Shown: piece by piece, positions 8,594-16,360 of the stretch
How positions within the stretch are numbered: the first letter of the stretch is position 1
Layout: each line of letters opens with the position of its first letter
From: Raineya orbicola
GTDB lineage: Bacteria; Bacteroidota; Bacteroidia; Cytophagales; Thermonemataceae
Direction of reading: 5' to 3'
Length of the DNA stretch: 64,000 nt
Assembly: GCF_002843425.1 (NCBI RefSeq)
Contig: NZ_NKXO01000001.1
Span: 51,412 to 115,411, forward strand
Program-made: the position numbers and the translations under genes
Notes under the pieces: model-generated
Database searches by the model: none
What the model saw: the letters and a program-made list of their open reading frames with translations, nothing else
Told to the model about the DNA's origin: nothing

Positions 8594-11500
8594 TTAATAG
8601 TTCAGTATGGAACTTAACCATTTTTCAACCTCTTCAACAGACATTTGCTTGCGTTCTGCGTACTCTACGACTTGGTCTTTGCTAATTTTACCTAAACCAA
8701 AATAACGACTTTCGGGATGGGCAAAGTACATACCGCAAACTGCCGCCGCAGGATACATTGCAAAACTTTCGGTAAGTTGTAAGCCTATTTTTTCGGTAGC
8801 CTGCAAAAGCTCAAAAATAGTAGCTTTTTCGGTATGGTCGGGGCAGGCAGGATAGCCCGGTGCAGGACGAATCCCCACGTATTTTTCCTTTATCAATTCT
8901 TCATTAGTGAAATTTTCATCAGGAGAATATCCCCAAAATTCTTTACGCACACGCTCGTGCATCAGCTCGGCGAAGGCTTCGGCGAGCCTATCAGCAAGAG
9001 CTTTTGCCATAATGCTGTTGTAGTCGTCGTGGTCTTTTTCGTATTTTTCCACTAATTTTTCAAGCCCTATGCCCGCTGTAACGGCAAAAAAGCCCATATA
9101 ATCCACTTGTTCTGTTTCTTGGGGAGCAATAAAATCGGCAAGGGCGAAGTTTGGCAAACCTTCGGATTTTTGATTTTGCTGACGAAGTGTGTGAATAATT
9201 GCCCAATGAGGATTATACACCACCCCCTTCCCCTCCTCAGAGAGGAGGGGCGATGCTTTCTCCACTCCTTTCCAAGGAGGGGTTAGGGGTGGTTGATTTT
9301 TGTACCAACCATAATTATTTTTGATTTCAGCTAAAACACTTTCTATATTTTCTAAAACAAGTTTATTTTCAAAATGCAACACTTTTAAGCCGAGTTCTGC
9401 TAATCGGGTATCGCGGTACAAATCGTATTCCTGACCTACAGGCGAGAAATGTCCTTTGCCGTCCAATTCAATAGCTAATTTCTCTTCGGGGCAATAAAAG
9501 TCTAAAATGAAGTTTTCTACACTATGCTGTCTTCTAAATTTTCGTCCTAATTGCGATTTTTGTAGAAACTTCCACAGAAACTTTTCAGCTTTAGTAGCCC
9601 CATTTCTAAGAGCTTTTCTTTTTGTCTCTAATTCTTTAATATTGGAGATTCCTCCTGTGAGGCGATTTTCAAATATTAGGGGGTGTGAGTTTTTGAGTAG
9701 TAATGGCTTTTTTAGCACTTCATACTTTTTATGAGCGTGTCCGTTATGTTTGGTACAAGGTGTGATAACCTCCGTTTCTTCAAAATCATAAAGCAGAATA
9801 TCATCATCATTGATAGTATTGCAGGGATAAAAACCAATTACTGCATTTGCTTGCAGAGATTTATTTTGAATGATTTCAGCAAGCATTTTTTGAGCATCTT
9901 CGTATAGCTTGCGGGCTTCTGTCCCGACTATTTCATCATCAAGTATTTGAGGGAATTTGCCTGCAAGTTCCCAAGTTTGGAAAAAGGGTGTCCAATCTAT
10001 GTATTTGGCAATTTCTGCTAAATCGTAATTGATAAAGTATTTATTGCCTAAAAATTTAGGTTTGTGAATTTGTGTTTTTGCCCAATCTATTTTGAATTTA
10101 TTTTTACGAGCTTCTTGCAGTGAGATGTAATTTTTCTCTTGCTTACGATTGAGAAAATCATTGCGAATTTTGTCGTATTCTTGTTTAATTTCTGCAACAA
10201 AATTTTCTTTTTCGCCTTTTTGTTTGGAGAGCAATTTAGTTGCCACAGGCACACTACGGCTGGCATCAAGTACGTGGATGACGGGTTCTGAATAATTGGG
10301 AGCAATTTTTACAGCTGTGTGAGCCTTTGAAGTGGTAGCACCGCCAATGAGCAGAGGTATCTTGAAACCTTCACGTTCCATTTCTTTGGCAACACTAACC
10401 ATTTCATCAAGGCTGGGCGTAATCAATCCTGAAAGACCGATAATATCTACTTGATGTTTTCGGGCTTCTTCTAAAATTTTCTGTGTAGGCACCATTACAC
10501 CTAAATCAATAATTTCAAAGCCGTTGCAAGCAAGTACCACCCCTACAATGTTTTTGCCAATGTCGTGTACATCACCTTTTACGGTGGCAAGTAAGATTTT
10601 GCCAGCCCCCATAGAGTTTTGGTTTTCTTTCTTTTCAGCTTCCATAAAAGGCAACAAATACGCTACGGCTTTTTTCATTACCCTTGCAGATTTTACTACT
10701 TGCGGCAGAAACATTTTCCCTTCACCAAACAGATCGCCTACAATATTCATTCCGTCCATCAGAGGACCTTCAATAATTTGTAAAGGGTGGGCATACTTTT
10801 GCCGAGCTTCTTCTACATCAGTTTCAATAAAATCGGCAATACCTTTGATGAGAGCGTGAGCCAAGCGTTTTTCTACGGGTTCATTTCGCCAAGCTAAATC
10901 TATTTCTTGCGTTTTTCCACTTTTATTTTTGATTTGCTCGGCAAAAGCCACCAAACGTTCCGTAGCATCAGGACGTCTGTTCCAAAGAACATCTTCTACA
11001 AGTTCAAGTAAATCTTTGGGAATTTCCTCATAGACAGCAAGTTGCCCCGCATTTACAATGCCCATATCCATACCTGCCTGAATAGCTCGGTACAAGAAAG
11101 CAGAATGCATAGCTTCGCGAACAACATCATTCCCCCTGAAACTGAACGAAATATTACTTACCCCGCCTGAAACTTTGGCGTAAGGTAGGTTTTTCTTAAT
11201 CCATTCGGTAGCACGTACAAAATCTACGGCATAATTGTTATGTTCTTCAATACCCGTAGCGACGGTAAGAATGTTGGGGTCAAAGATGATGTCTTCGGGA
11301 GGAAAACCTACTTTTTCAGTAAGAATTTTATAGGCTCTTTCGCAGATTTGTATGCGTCTTTCGTAAGTGTCGGCTTGCCCTTGCTCGTCGAATGCCATTA
11401 CAATGACCGCCGCACCATATTTTTTGATAAGTTTTGCTTTTTTGATGAAATCCTCCTCGCCTTCTTTTAATGAAATAGAATTAACAACTGCTTTGCCTTG

Positions 11501-12838
11501 CACGCATTTCAAACCAGCTTCAATGACGCTCCACTTGGAACTATCAATCATAATAGGCAGGCGGGCAATATCAGGTTCAGAAGCAATCAGGTTCAGGAAT
11601 GTAACCATAGCCTTTTCGGAATCTAACATTCCCTCGTCCATATTGACATCTATCATTTGGGCACCGCCCTCTACTTGCGTGCGAGCTACCGCCAGAGCTT
11701 CTTCATATTTTTCCTCTTTGATAAGGCGGGCAAAAGCCCTTGAACCTGTTACATTGGTACGCTCTCCTACATTGATGAAGCGTATTTCTTTGGTTGCTTT
11801 CAGAGGCTCTAATCCCGAATATTTAGAAATCTCATCATCTTGGGGTAGGGGACGAGGTTTGTATTTTTGGGCAAGTTCGGCAATGAGTTTGATATGAGCA
11901 GGCGTTGTACCACAACAGCCCCCAATAATATTGACAAGTCCATCTTTTAAGAAATCCTCCACAATTTTTGCCATTTCTTCGGGGCTTTGGTCGTATTCTC
12001 CGAAGGCATTGGGCAAACCTGCGTTAGGGTGAGCAGAAGTATAAAAAGGTGCTTTCTTGGCAATTTCTTCCGAATAAGGACGCAACAAATCCGCTCCCAA
12101 AGCACAATTGAAACCTACTGAAAGCAAAGGTAAGTGGGAAACAGAAATCAAGAAAGCCTCTGCGGTTTGTCCTGATAGTGTTCGCCCCGAAGCATCGGTA
12201 ATTGTGCCAGAAACCATTATAGGCAATCGCTTACCTGTTTTTTCAAAATATGTTTCAATGGCAAAAAGAGCGGCTTTGGCGTTGAGTGTATCAAAAATGG
12301 TTTCAATGAGTAAAATATCTGCTCCGCCGTCTATCAGCCCTCTAATTTGTTCGGTGTAGGCTTCTACGAGTTCATCAAAAGTAATGGCTCTGTAACCTGG
12401 GTTATTGACATCGGGCGAAAGAGAGGCAGTTTTATTGGTAGGACCAATAGAGCCTGCTACAAAACGAGGCTTTGCAGGGTTTTGGCGAGTAAATTCCTCA
12501 CAAACTTCTTTGGCTATTTTTGCAGACTGGAAATTGAGTTCATAGACCAAATCCTCCATATGGTAGTCTGCCATAGAAATACGCGTACCATTGAAGGTGT
12601 TGGTTTCAATGATGTCGGCTCCTGCTTCTAAATATTTGCGATGAATTTCTTGAATAATATGCGGCTGGGTAATGGAAAGCAGGTCGTTATTGCCTTTGAG
12701 GTCGTGAGGAAAATCTTTGAAACGTTCTCCACGATAATCGGCTTCGGTGAGTTTGTATTGCTGAATCATTGTACCCATTGCACCATCAAGCACAAGGATA
12801 CGCTCTTTGAGGATATCGTAAATGTTTGGGCTGGTCAT
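8594..12838 (-). CDS. metH: cobalamin-dependent methionine synthase with internal DUF559 insertion
   Basis: MetH transfers the methyl group of methyl-THF to homocysteine through methylcobalamin. All four modules are present. The homocysteine domain has zinc ligands C245, C308 and C309. The pterin-binding domain follows (about 350-620). The B12 domain has DVHDIGKN with axial His758, almost the E. coli number. The SAM-dependent reactivation domain ends in [15 protein letters not shown]. The protein is 1414 residues against about 1230 for the family. The excess is one block, about 1026-1215, between FEETEVI and HTLRQQ, carrying a DUF559 nuclease-like domain. The frame stays open throughout. Expression is probably controlled by the SAM riboswitch upstream of hicBA. 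Confidence 0.95.
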   Translation of the reverse strand: MTSPNIYDILKERILVLDGAMGTMIQQYKLTEADYRGERFKDFPHDLKGNNDLLSITQPHIIQEIHRKYLEAGADIIETNTFNGTRISMADYHMEDLVYELNFQSAKIAKEVCEEFTRQNPAKPRFVAGSIGPTNKTASLSPDVNNPGYRAITFDELVEAYTEQIRGLIDGGADILLIETIFDTLNAKAALFAIETYFEKTGKRLPIMVSGTITDASGRTLSGQTAEAFLISVSHLPLLSVGFNCALGADLLRPYSEEIAKKAPFYTSAHPNAGLPNAFGEYDQSPEEMAKIVEDFLKDGLVNIIGGCCGTTPAHIKLIAELAQKYKPRPLPQDDEISKYSGLEPLKATKEIRFINVGERTNVTGSRAFARLIKEEKYEEALAVARTQVEGGAQMIDVNMDEGMLDSEKAMVTFLNLIASEPDIARLPIMIDSSKWSVIEAGLKCVQGKAVVNSISLKEGEEDFIKKAKLIKKYGAAVIVMAFDEQGQADTYERRIQICERAYKILTEKVGFPPEDIIFDPNILTVATGIEEHNNYAVDFVRATEWIKKNLPYAKVSGGVSNISFSFRGNDVVREAMHSAFLYRAIQAGMDMGIVNAGQLAVYEEIPKDLLELVEDVLWNRRPDATERLVAFAEQIKNKSGKTQEIDLAWRNEPVEKRLAHALIKGIADFIETDVEEARQKYAHPLQIIEGPLMDGMNIVGDLFGEGKMFLPQVVKSARVMKKAVAYLLPFMEAEKKENQNSMGAGKILLATVKGDVHDIGKNIVGVVLACNGFEIIDLGVMVPTQKILEEARKHQVDIIGLSGLITPSLDEMVSVAKEMEREGFKIPLLIGGATTSKAHTAVKIAPNYSEPVIHVLDASRSVPVATKLLSKQKGEKENFVAEIKQEYDKIRNDFLNRKQEKNYISLQEARKNKFKIDWAKTQIHKPKFLGNKYFINYDLAEIAKYIDWTPFFQTWELAGKFPQILDDEIVGTEARKLYEDAQKMLAEIIQNKSLQANAVIGFYPCNTINDDDILLYDFEETEVITPCTKHNGHAHKKYEVLKKPLLLKNSHPLIFENRLTGGISNIKELETKRKALRNGATKAEKFLWKFLQKSQLGRKFRRQHSVENFILDFYCPEEKLAIELDGKGHFSPVGQEYDLYRDTRLAELGLKVLHFENKLVLENIESVLAEIKNNYGWYKNQPPLTPPWKGVEKASPLLSEEGKGVVYNPHWAIIHTLRQQNQKSEGLPNFALADFIAPQETEQVDYMGFFAVTAGIGLEKLVEKYEKDHDDYNSIMAKALADRLAEAFAELMHERVRKEFWGYSPDENFTNEELIKEKYVGIRPAPGYPACPDHTEKATIFELLQATEKIGLQLTESFAMYPAAAVCGMYFAHPESRYFGLGKISKDQVVEYAERKQMSVEEVEKWLSSILNY
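9194..9763 (-). mobile_element. in-frame DUF559 insertion element within metH
   Basis: About 570 bases (some 190 codons) interrupt the MetH reactivation domain. The insert encodes a DUF559 domain, a restriction-endonuclease-like (Vsr-related) fold. It shows [30 protein letters not shown] with D1113, and [12 protein letters not shown] with E1124, D1126 and the histidine, followed by the [17 protein letters not shown] segment. Its C-terminal part, reading PPLTPPWKG and [10 protein letters not shown], is translated palindromic repeat DNA. The junctions carry a near-identical TTATCACAC / TTATTCACAC pair (about 9761-9768 and 9189-9198). The exact ends are uncertain by a few codons. Confidence 0.85.
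9220..9292. repeat. nested G/C-rich palindromes inside the metH insertion
   Basis: The outer arms 9220-9237 and 9275-9292 are near-perfect inverted repeats of CCACCCC(T/C) and CCCCTCCT blocks. Inside are two smaller hairpins: a 9-bp stem at 9230-9238/9242-9250 and a 6-bp stem at 9265-9270/9274-9279. A second hairpin of the same insert lies at 9638-9677. Such palindromes normally occur outside genes; here they are translated. Confidence 0.85.
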
Positions 12839-12853
12839 TTGATAAAAAAGATT

Positions 12854-13093
12854 TTAAGAAATTTCTTCAATAACTTCATTTTTGCTGATATTGAAGTGTT
12901 GAGCAACTTCCAAAAGAATAGCGGATAATGTGCCAACCTTCAACGGGTTATGAGCAGGTATAGTAATGTGATGTTCTCCCTTTTCCTGGGTTGTAAGTCT
13001 GATATGACTGCCTGTTTGCCTTGTAATTTCATATCCAAATTTTTTTAATTTTTGGGCAAGCTCTAAACCTGATAAATCTCTTGGTAATTTCAT
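12854..13093 (-). CDS. hicA: HicA-family mRNA interferase toxin
   Basis: This 79-residue protein has the HicA/YcfA double-stranded-RNA-binding fold: MKLPRDLSGLELAQKLKKFGYEI-type N-terminus, the GSH motif with the catalytic histidine at residue 30, and the HITIPAHNPLKVGTL signature. HicA toxins cleave mRNA and are neutralised by HicB. Its ATG overlaps the antitoxin stop by four bases (ATGA), so the pair is translationally coupled. It ends 15 bases before metH, so toxin, antitoxin and metH are almost certainly on one transcript. Confidence 0.93.
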   Translation of the reverse strand: MKLPRDLSGLELAQKLKKFGYEITRQTGSHIRLTTQEKGEHHITIPAHNPLKVGTLSAILLEVAQHFNISKNEVIEEIS

Positions 13094-13293
13094 ACCACAA
13101 ATACCTCCTCTTTTACAAAGTGTAGACGAATTATTTTAGGTGTATTGCCCTCTGCAAAATGGCATTTTACTGCATCTTTAATGTTTTCTCTTAATTCTTC
13201 CAGTGTCTCAGCTTGAGTAAAAATGCTATTTTGAAGTGATTTGGCTTCATAACCACCTTCAAGAGACTCGCTGACGATAAAAATTTCCTCCAT
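13090..13293 (-). CDS. hicB: HicB-like antitoxin
   Basis: This 67-residue protein resembles the short HicB antitoxins, with a partial RNase H-like fold: a start like IFIVSESLEGGYEAKSL, then AETLEELRENIKDAV. The short form lacks an obvious C-terminal DNA-binding domain. The order is antitoxin first, toxin second, with a four-base overlap. The start lies 84 bases downstream of the SAM riboswitch aptamer, so its synthesis is expected to follow SAM level. Confidence 0.88.
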   Translation of the reverse strand: MEEIFIVSESLEGGYEAKSLQNSIFTQAETLEELRENIKDAVKCHFAEGNTPKIIRLHFVKEEVFVV

Positions 13294-13377
13294 TTGAAAA
13301 TTTTAATTTTGAATTTGTAAAAAATTCCAAAAAGACAGGCAGACAAGCGAAGTGTAGGCAAGTAAGAATGGCTTACA

Positions 13378-13488
13378 CTTATCTTTCCCATAAGCAGATT
13401 GCTTTGGGCGGGAGTTGGCACCGTTTCCAAAAATAAGGAAGGGTTGCCAAGCCTTCATAGACCCCGTGTCTCCGGCTTTCTGGATAAG
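13378..13488 (-). promoter_or_regulatory. SAM-I riboswitch (S-box leader)
   Basis: On the minus strand this stretch matches the SAM-I aptamer. P1 is formed by CTTATCC (13482-13488) and AGATAAG (13378-13384). Conserved core blocks appear in order: AGAAAGCCGGAG, TATGAAGGCTTGGCAACCC and the GGTGCCAACTCC segment. Downstream, AAGTGTA and TACACTT (13374-13380 and 13350-13356) can pair in a structure that competes with the 3' side of P1, so it is a candidate expression platform. No classic terminator is obvious. It leads into hicB-hicA-metH, fitting SAM repression of methionine synthesis. Confidence 0.95.
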
Positions 13489-13493
13489 TGGTG

Positions 13494-13525
13494 CAAAGGT
13501 AGGAATATTTTGCTATATTAACAAA
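13494..13525 (-). promoter_or_regulatory. promoter of the riboswitch-hicBA-metH unit
   Basis: TTTG (13522-13525) and TACCTTTG (13494-13501) on the minus strand are 20 bases apart, an exact consensus match. Transcription would begin a few bases before the riboswitch P1 stem. It is squeezed between the riboswitch and the 3' end of the agmatinase-like gene. Confidence 0.85.
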
Positions 13526-13540
13526 ACTATTGTTGAAATT

Positions 13541-14620
13541 TTATCTTTTTTTGAGTTTTCCTTGTGAAACGCCTGTCCAGTTGCAGAGCTTGAAAAGCAT
13601 TCTTGCCCCAACATTTGCGTCCCATTCATTATTTTCTACATCGCCGCAGGCAACTTCTACTAAATCAAAACCAATAATTTTTTTGCCCGCATTGACTAAT
13701 TTTTTAAGTAAAAAAGTGATTTCAGCAAATTCAAAGCCACCTGCTACGGGTGTGCCTGTATTAGGGCAAAGTTTGGGGTCAAGTCCATCAATATCAAAGC
13801 TGATATAAACATTTTCAGGGAGTTCTTGGATAATTTCATCGCAAAGGTTTGCCCAATTTTTGCCTGTGTAAAGGGCTTCTTTAAGATTTTGGTCAAAGAA
13901 AGTTTTTATTCTTTGCGGATTTTCTTGTATAATTTGCATTTCTGCTTCGCAATAATCGCGAATACCAATTTGCACCAGCTTTGAAATTTGTGGGATTTTT
14001 AGGGCATTATACATTACAGAGGCGTGAGAGAACTCAAAACCCTCGTAGGCTATGCGAAGGTCGGCGTGGGCATCAATTTGTAAAATGCCAAAATTATTGT
14101 ATTTTTCGGCGAGAGCCTGTAACAATCCCAGAGGGGTGCTGTGGTCGCCGCCGAGTAGGGCTACAATTTTACCCTGATTGAGCCATTGTGTAGCAGTTTC
14201 TTTTACCCACTGATTAAGTTTAGCACATTCGTTGTTGATAACATCAGGAATTTCGTGTAAATAAGTAACTTCTTTGTCTGCTTCTTCGGGCATACCCTCT
14301 TCCAGCCAATCAATATAGGTTTCGGCTTCCTCCCGTAAGGTTTCGCTTAGGTCCAACCATTTTTGAGGAAAAGGAAGCATAGCAACTCCTAAATGCCAAG
14401 CATTTTCAATATCGGCATCATATAAATCTACTTGGGCAGAAGCATATAAAATCTCTTCGGGAGCATATGCCGTACCTGCTCCATACGAAACGGTTACTTC
14501 CCAAGGTACAGGAATAATTATCAAATCAGCAGTGTTTTCGTCAAAAGGTAATCCGAAAAGTCTTCCCAATACTCCTACATCATTGGGATTTATTTGTGCA
14601 ATAAGTTCTTGCTTAGTCAT
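13541..14620 (-). CDS. agmatinase/arginase-family ureohydrolase
   Basis: This 359-residue protein belongs to the manganese ureohydrolase family, which hydrolyses agmatine, arginine or related guanidino compounds. The metal-binding motifs are present: GGDHSTPLG, the DAHADLR pair and SFDIDGLDP. The start at 14620 (MTKQELIAQINP) gives normal family length; a longer frame would overlap the IscA-like gene. It begins seven bases after that gene's stop, so both may share a transcript with anmK. A second ureohydrolase (HutG type) is at 49.3 kb. Substrate is not certain: agmatinase is the closest guess. Confidence 0.88.
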   Translation of the reverse strand: MTKQELIAQINPNDVGVLGRLFGLPFDENTADLIIIPVPWEVTVSYGAGTAYAPEEILYASAQVDLYDADIENAWHLGVAMLPFPQKWLDLSETLREEAETYIDWLEEGMPEEADKEVTYLHEIPDVINNECAKLNQWVKETATQWLNQGKIVALLGGDHSTPLGLLQALAEKYNNFGILQIDAHADLRIAYEGFEFSHASVMYNALKIPQISKLVQIGIRDYCEAEMQIIQENPQRIKTFFDQNLKEALYTGKNWANLCDEIIQELPENVYISFDIDGLDPKLCPNTGTPVAGGFEFAEITFLLKKLVNAGKKIIGFDLVEVACGDVENNEWDANVGARMLFKLCNWTGVSQGKLKKR

Positions 14621-14627
14621 TGTGATT

Positions 14628-14927
14628 TTATTTTGTTTTTTTTGTAAAAGTAAATCCTCGTCCTTCGGAAGTTTCTTCAAAATCTACTTGTAAATCAATT
14701 AAATACATTAAGTGTTTTTTATCTATAAGAATTTGCAAATCTTCTATTTCGTAGGTTTCGTCAGAAGGTTTGGGTTTATCAAATCCAATCAGATATGAAG
14801 CACTACACCCACCTCCTCGTATGCCTATGCGTAAGGCATATTCAGCAGGGATACCTTTATTTTGTTTGATATTTTTGATTTCTTGCAAAGCAAGAGATGT
14901 TATTTCCAAAGGCAAAAATTTATTCAT
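14628..14927 (-). CDS. HesB/IscA-family protein lacking the C-terminal cysteine pair
   Basis: This 99-residue protein has the A-type iron-sulfur carrier fold. It has the ALRIGIRGGGCSASYLIGF segment with the first conserved cysteine and the GRGFTF strand near the end. Family members usually finish with a CxC motif (CGCG) that supplies two more ligands, but this one ends in a lysine/threonine tail without it. It may therefore not carry clusters in the usual way. The ATG at 14927 matches the family start; an upstream in-frame methionine adds 11 residues without homology. Confidence 0.85.
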   Translation of the reverse strand: MNKFLPLEITSLALQEIKNIKQNKGIPAEYALRIGIRGGGCSASYLIGFDKPKPSDETYEIEDLQILIDKKHLMYLIDLQVDFEETSEGRGFTFTKKTK

Positions 14928-14985
14928 TGAATTCCTCAAAATTCGGCTTGCAATATACAAATTTTACAAGAAACAATAACGAAAA

Positions 14986-16146
14986 TTAACAAGGCAGTGA
15001 AATCTTTCCCATACAAACGCAAGGGTTTGAGCCGATAGCTATCTTGCTTCCTGTGATAGTTTCGTTGGCAAGTAGAGCAAACAAAACGGCTTCTTTGGCA
15101 TCAGCTGAAATACCTAAAACCTCCAAATTTTGTACCTGATGATGCTCTTGCAAAAGTTTTATTAAAAACTGATTTTTAGCTCCGCCACCACTTACGTAAA
15201 TTTTCAAATTTTTCTCTCCAACAGCCTGCAAACCTTTCAAAATGCCTTTTGCAGTAAAATGCGTAAGTGTGCAGAGTAAATCTTGTGGGCTGATTTGCAA
15301 ATGATAATCTTGCAAGATACTTTCAACCCAAGCAAAATTGAAGGTTTCTTGCCCTGTACTTTTAGGAAAAGAAAGCTGAAAAAATGGGTTTTCTGATAGT
15401 TTTTGAAGCAGAAAATCATTGCAAGTGCCTGATTGAGCAATCTCGCCATTTTCATCATAGGGTTTTTGAAAAAATTTTTGGGCAAAAAAATCTAAAAGGG
15501 TGTTTCCTGTGCCTGTGTCGCTTGCCCATACAGCTTGCGGATTGCAAGAAGCAGGAATAAATGTAAAATTAGCTATTCCACCGATATTGAGCAAAATGCG
15601 ATTTTCGCCTTCTTTTTTGAAAAGCAAAAAATCTCCATAAATAGCAAGTGGAGCCCCTTCGCCGCCTGCGGCGATGTGTTTTTGCCGAAAATCGCTTATG
15701 GTAATAATGCCCGTATGATAAGCAATTTGGTCGGCATCGGCAATTTGAAGTGTAGCATTACCAAACATCGGATTTTTATGAAAGTGCTTGGGAGCGTGGA
15801 AAATAGTTTGTCCGTGAGAGGCAATGAGGTCAATTTCTGCTACTGAATAATGTTCTTTTTGTAAGAACTCTTTAATACATTTTGCGTAAAACCTTCCTAA
15901 ATAGTTATGTAAAAGTGTAACTTGCTCTAAATCTATATTTTTCTTGGCAAAGACTTTTTCTATTTCAGAACGAATTTGTTTGGAGTAAGGAATGGTGCCG
16001 AAGGCAAGTAAATCTACTTGTGTTTGTAATCCTGAACCTCTGAATTTGCACAAAGCAATATCCAGTCCATCAAGCGAAGTGCCTGACATCAAGCCAATTA
16101 TCTTTCGTTCTTTTTTCTCGGCAATTTTGCAAAGTTTTTCAAGCAT
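14986..16146 (-). CDS. anmK: anhydro-N-acetylmuramic acid kinase
   Basis: AnmK opens and phosphorylates 1,6-anhydro-MurNAc to MurNAc-6-phosphate in peptidoglycan recycling. The 386-residue product has the defining GLMSGTSLDGLDIAL phosphate loop, ASHGQTIFH, the GGIANFTFI region, ASDTGTGNTLLD and YVSGGGAKNQFL. Two in-frame methionines are close together; the one at 16146 is preferred, because the other (16182) adds 12 unrelated residues. It is probably the first gene of an anmK, IscA-like, ureohydrolase series on the minus strand. Confidence 0.95.
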   Translation of the reverse strand: MLEKLCKIAEKKERKIIGLMSGTSLDGLDIALCKFRGSGLQTQVDLLAFGTIPYSKQIRSEIEKVFAKKNIDLEQVTLLHNYLGRFYAKCIKEFLQKEHYSVAEIDLIASHGQTIFHAPKHFHKNPMFGNATLQIADADQIAYHTGIITISDFRQKHIAAGGEGAPLAIYGDFLLFKKEGENRILLNIGGIANFTFIPASCNPQAVWASDTGTGNTLLDFFAQKFFQKPYDENGEIAQSGTCNDFLLQKLSENPFFQLSFPKSTGQETFNFAWVESILQDYHLQISPQDLLCTLTHFTAKGILKGLQAVGEKNLKIYVSGGGAKNQFLIKLLQEHHQVQNLEVLGISADAKEAVLFALLANETITGSKIAIGSNPCVCMGKISLPC

Positions 16147-16260
16147 TGGTGTTTGAACATTTATCCATGTAAAATATTCCAAAAACTTACAAATAGAAAG
16201 TTGTATTTTGAAAATTTTTTAGCCTAAAATTTCAATTAAACTAAGTAAAGTCAAATTTTA

Positions 16261-16293
16261 TTTGGTAAAAACTTACATTGGTGGTTACTTTTG
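16261..16293 (+). promoter_or_regulatory. promoter of the secreted metalloprotease
   Basis: TTTG (16261-16264) and TACTTTTG (16286-16293) are 21 bases apart, matching the Bacteroidota consensus. The start codon is about 60 bases beyond the expected transcription start. Confidence 0.75.
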
Positions 16294-16360
16294 TTATGCA
16301 AATGAGAATAAATTATGAACTTTGTGGCAAAACTATTCTTTACAAAAATTTAAACAACGT

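Noticed and set aside
11367..11897. 176-codon open frame on the plus strand inside metH
   Set aside because: It is antisense to a strongly conserved part of MetH, has no promoter and shows no family motif.
8594..12838. The MetH insertion could be an intein
   Set aside because: The splice-junction residues and Hint motifs expected of an intein are absent; the block has DUF559 motifs instead.
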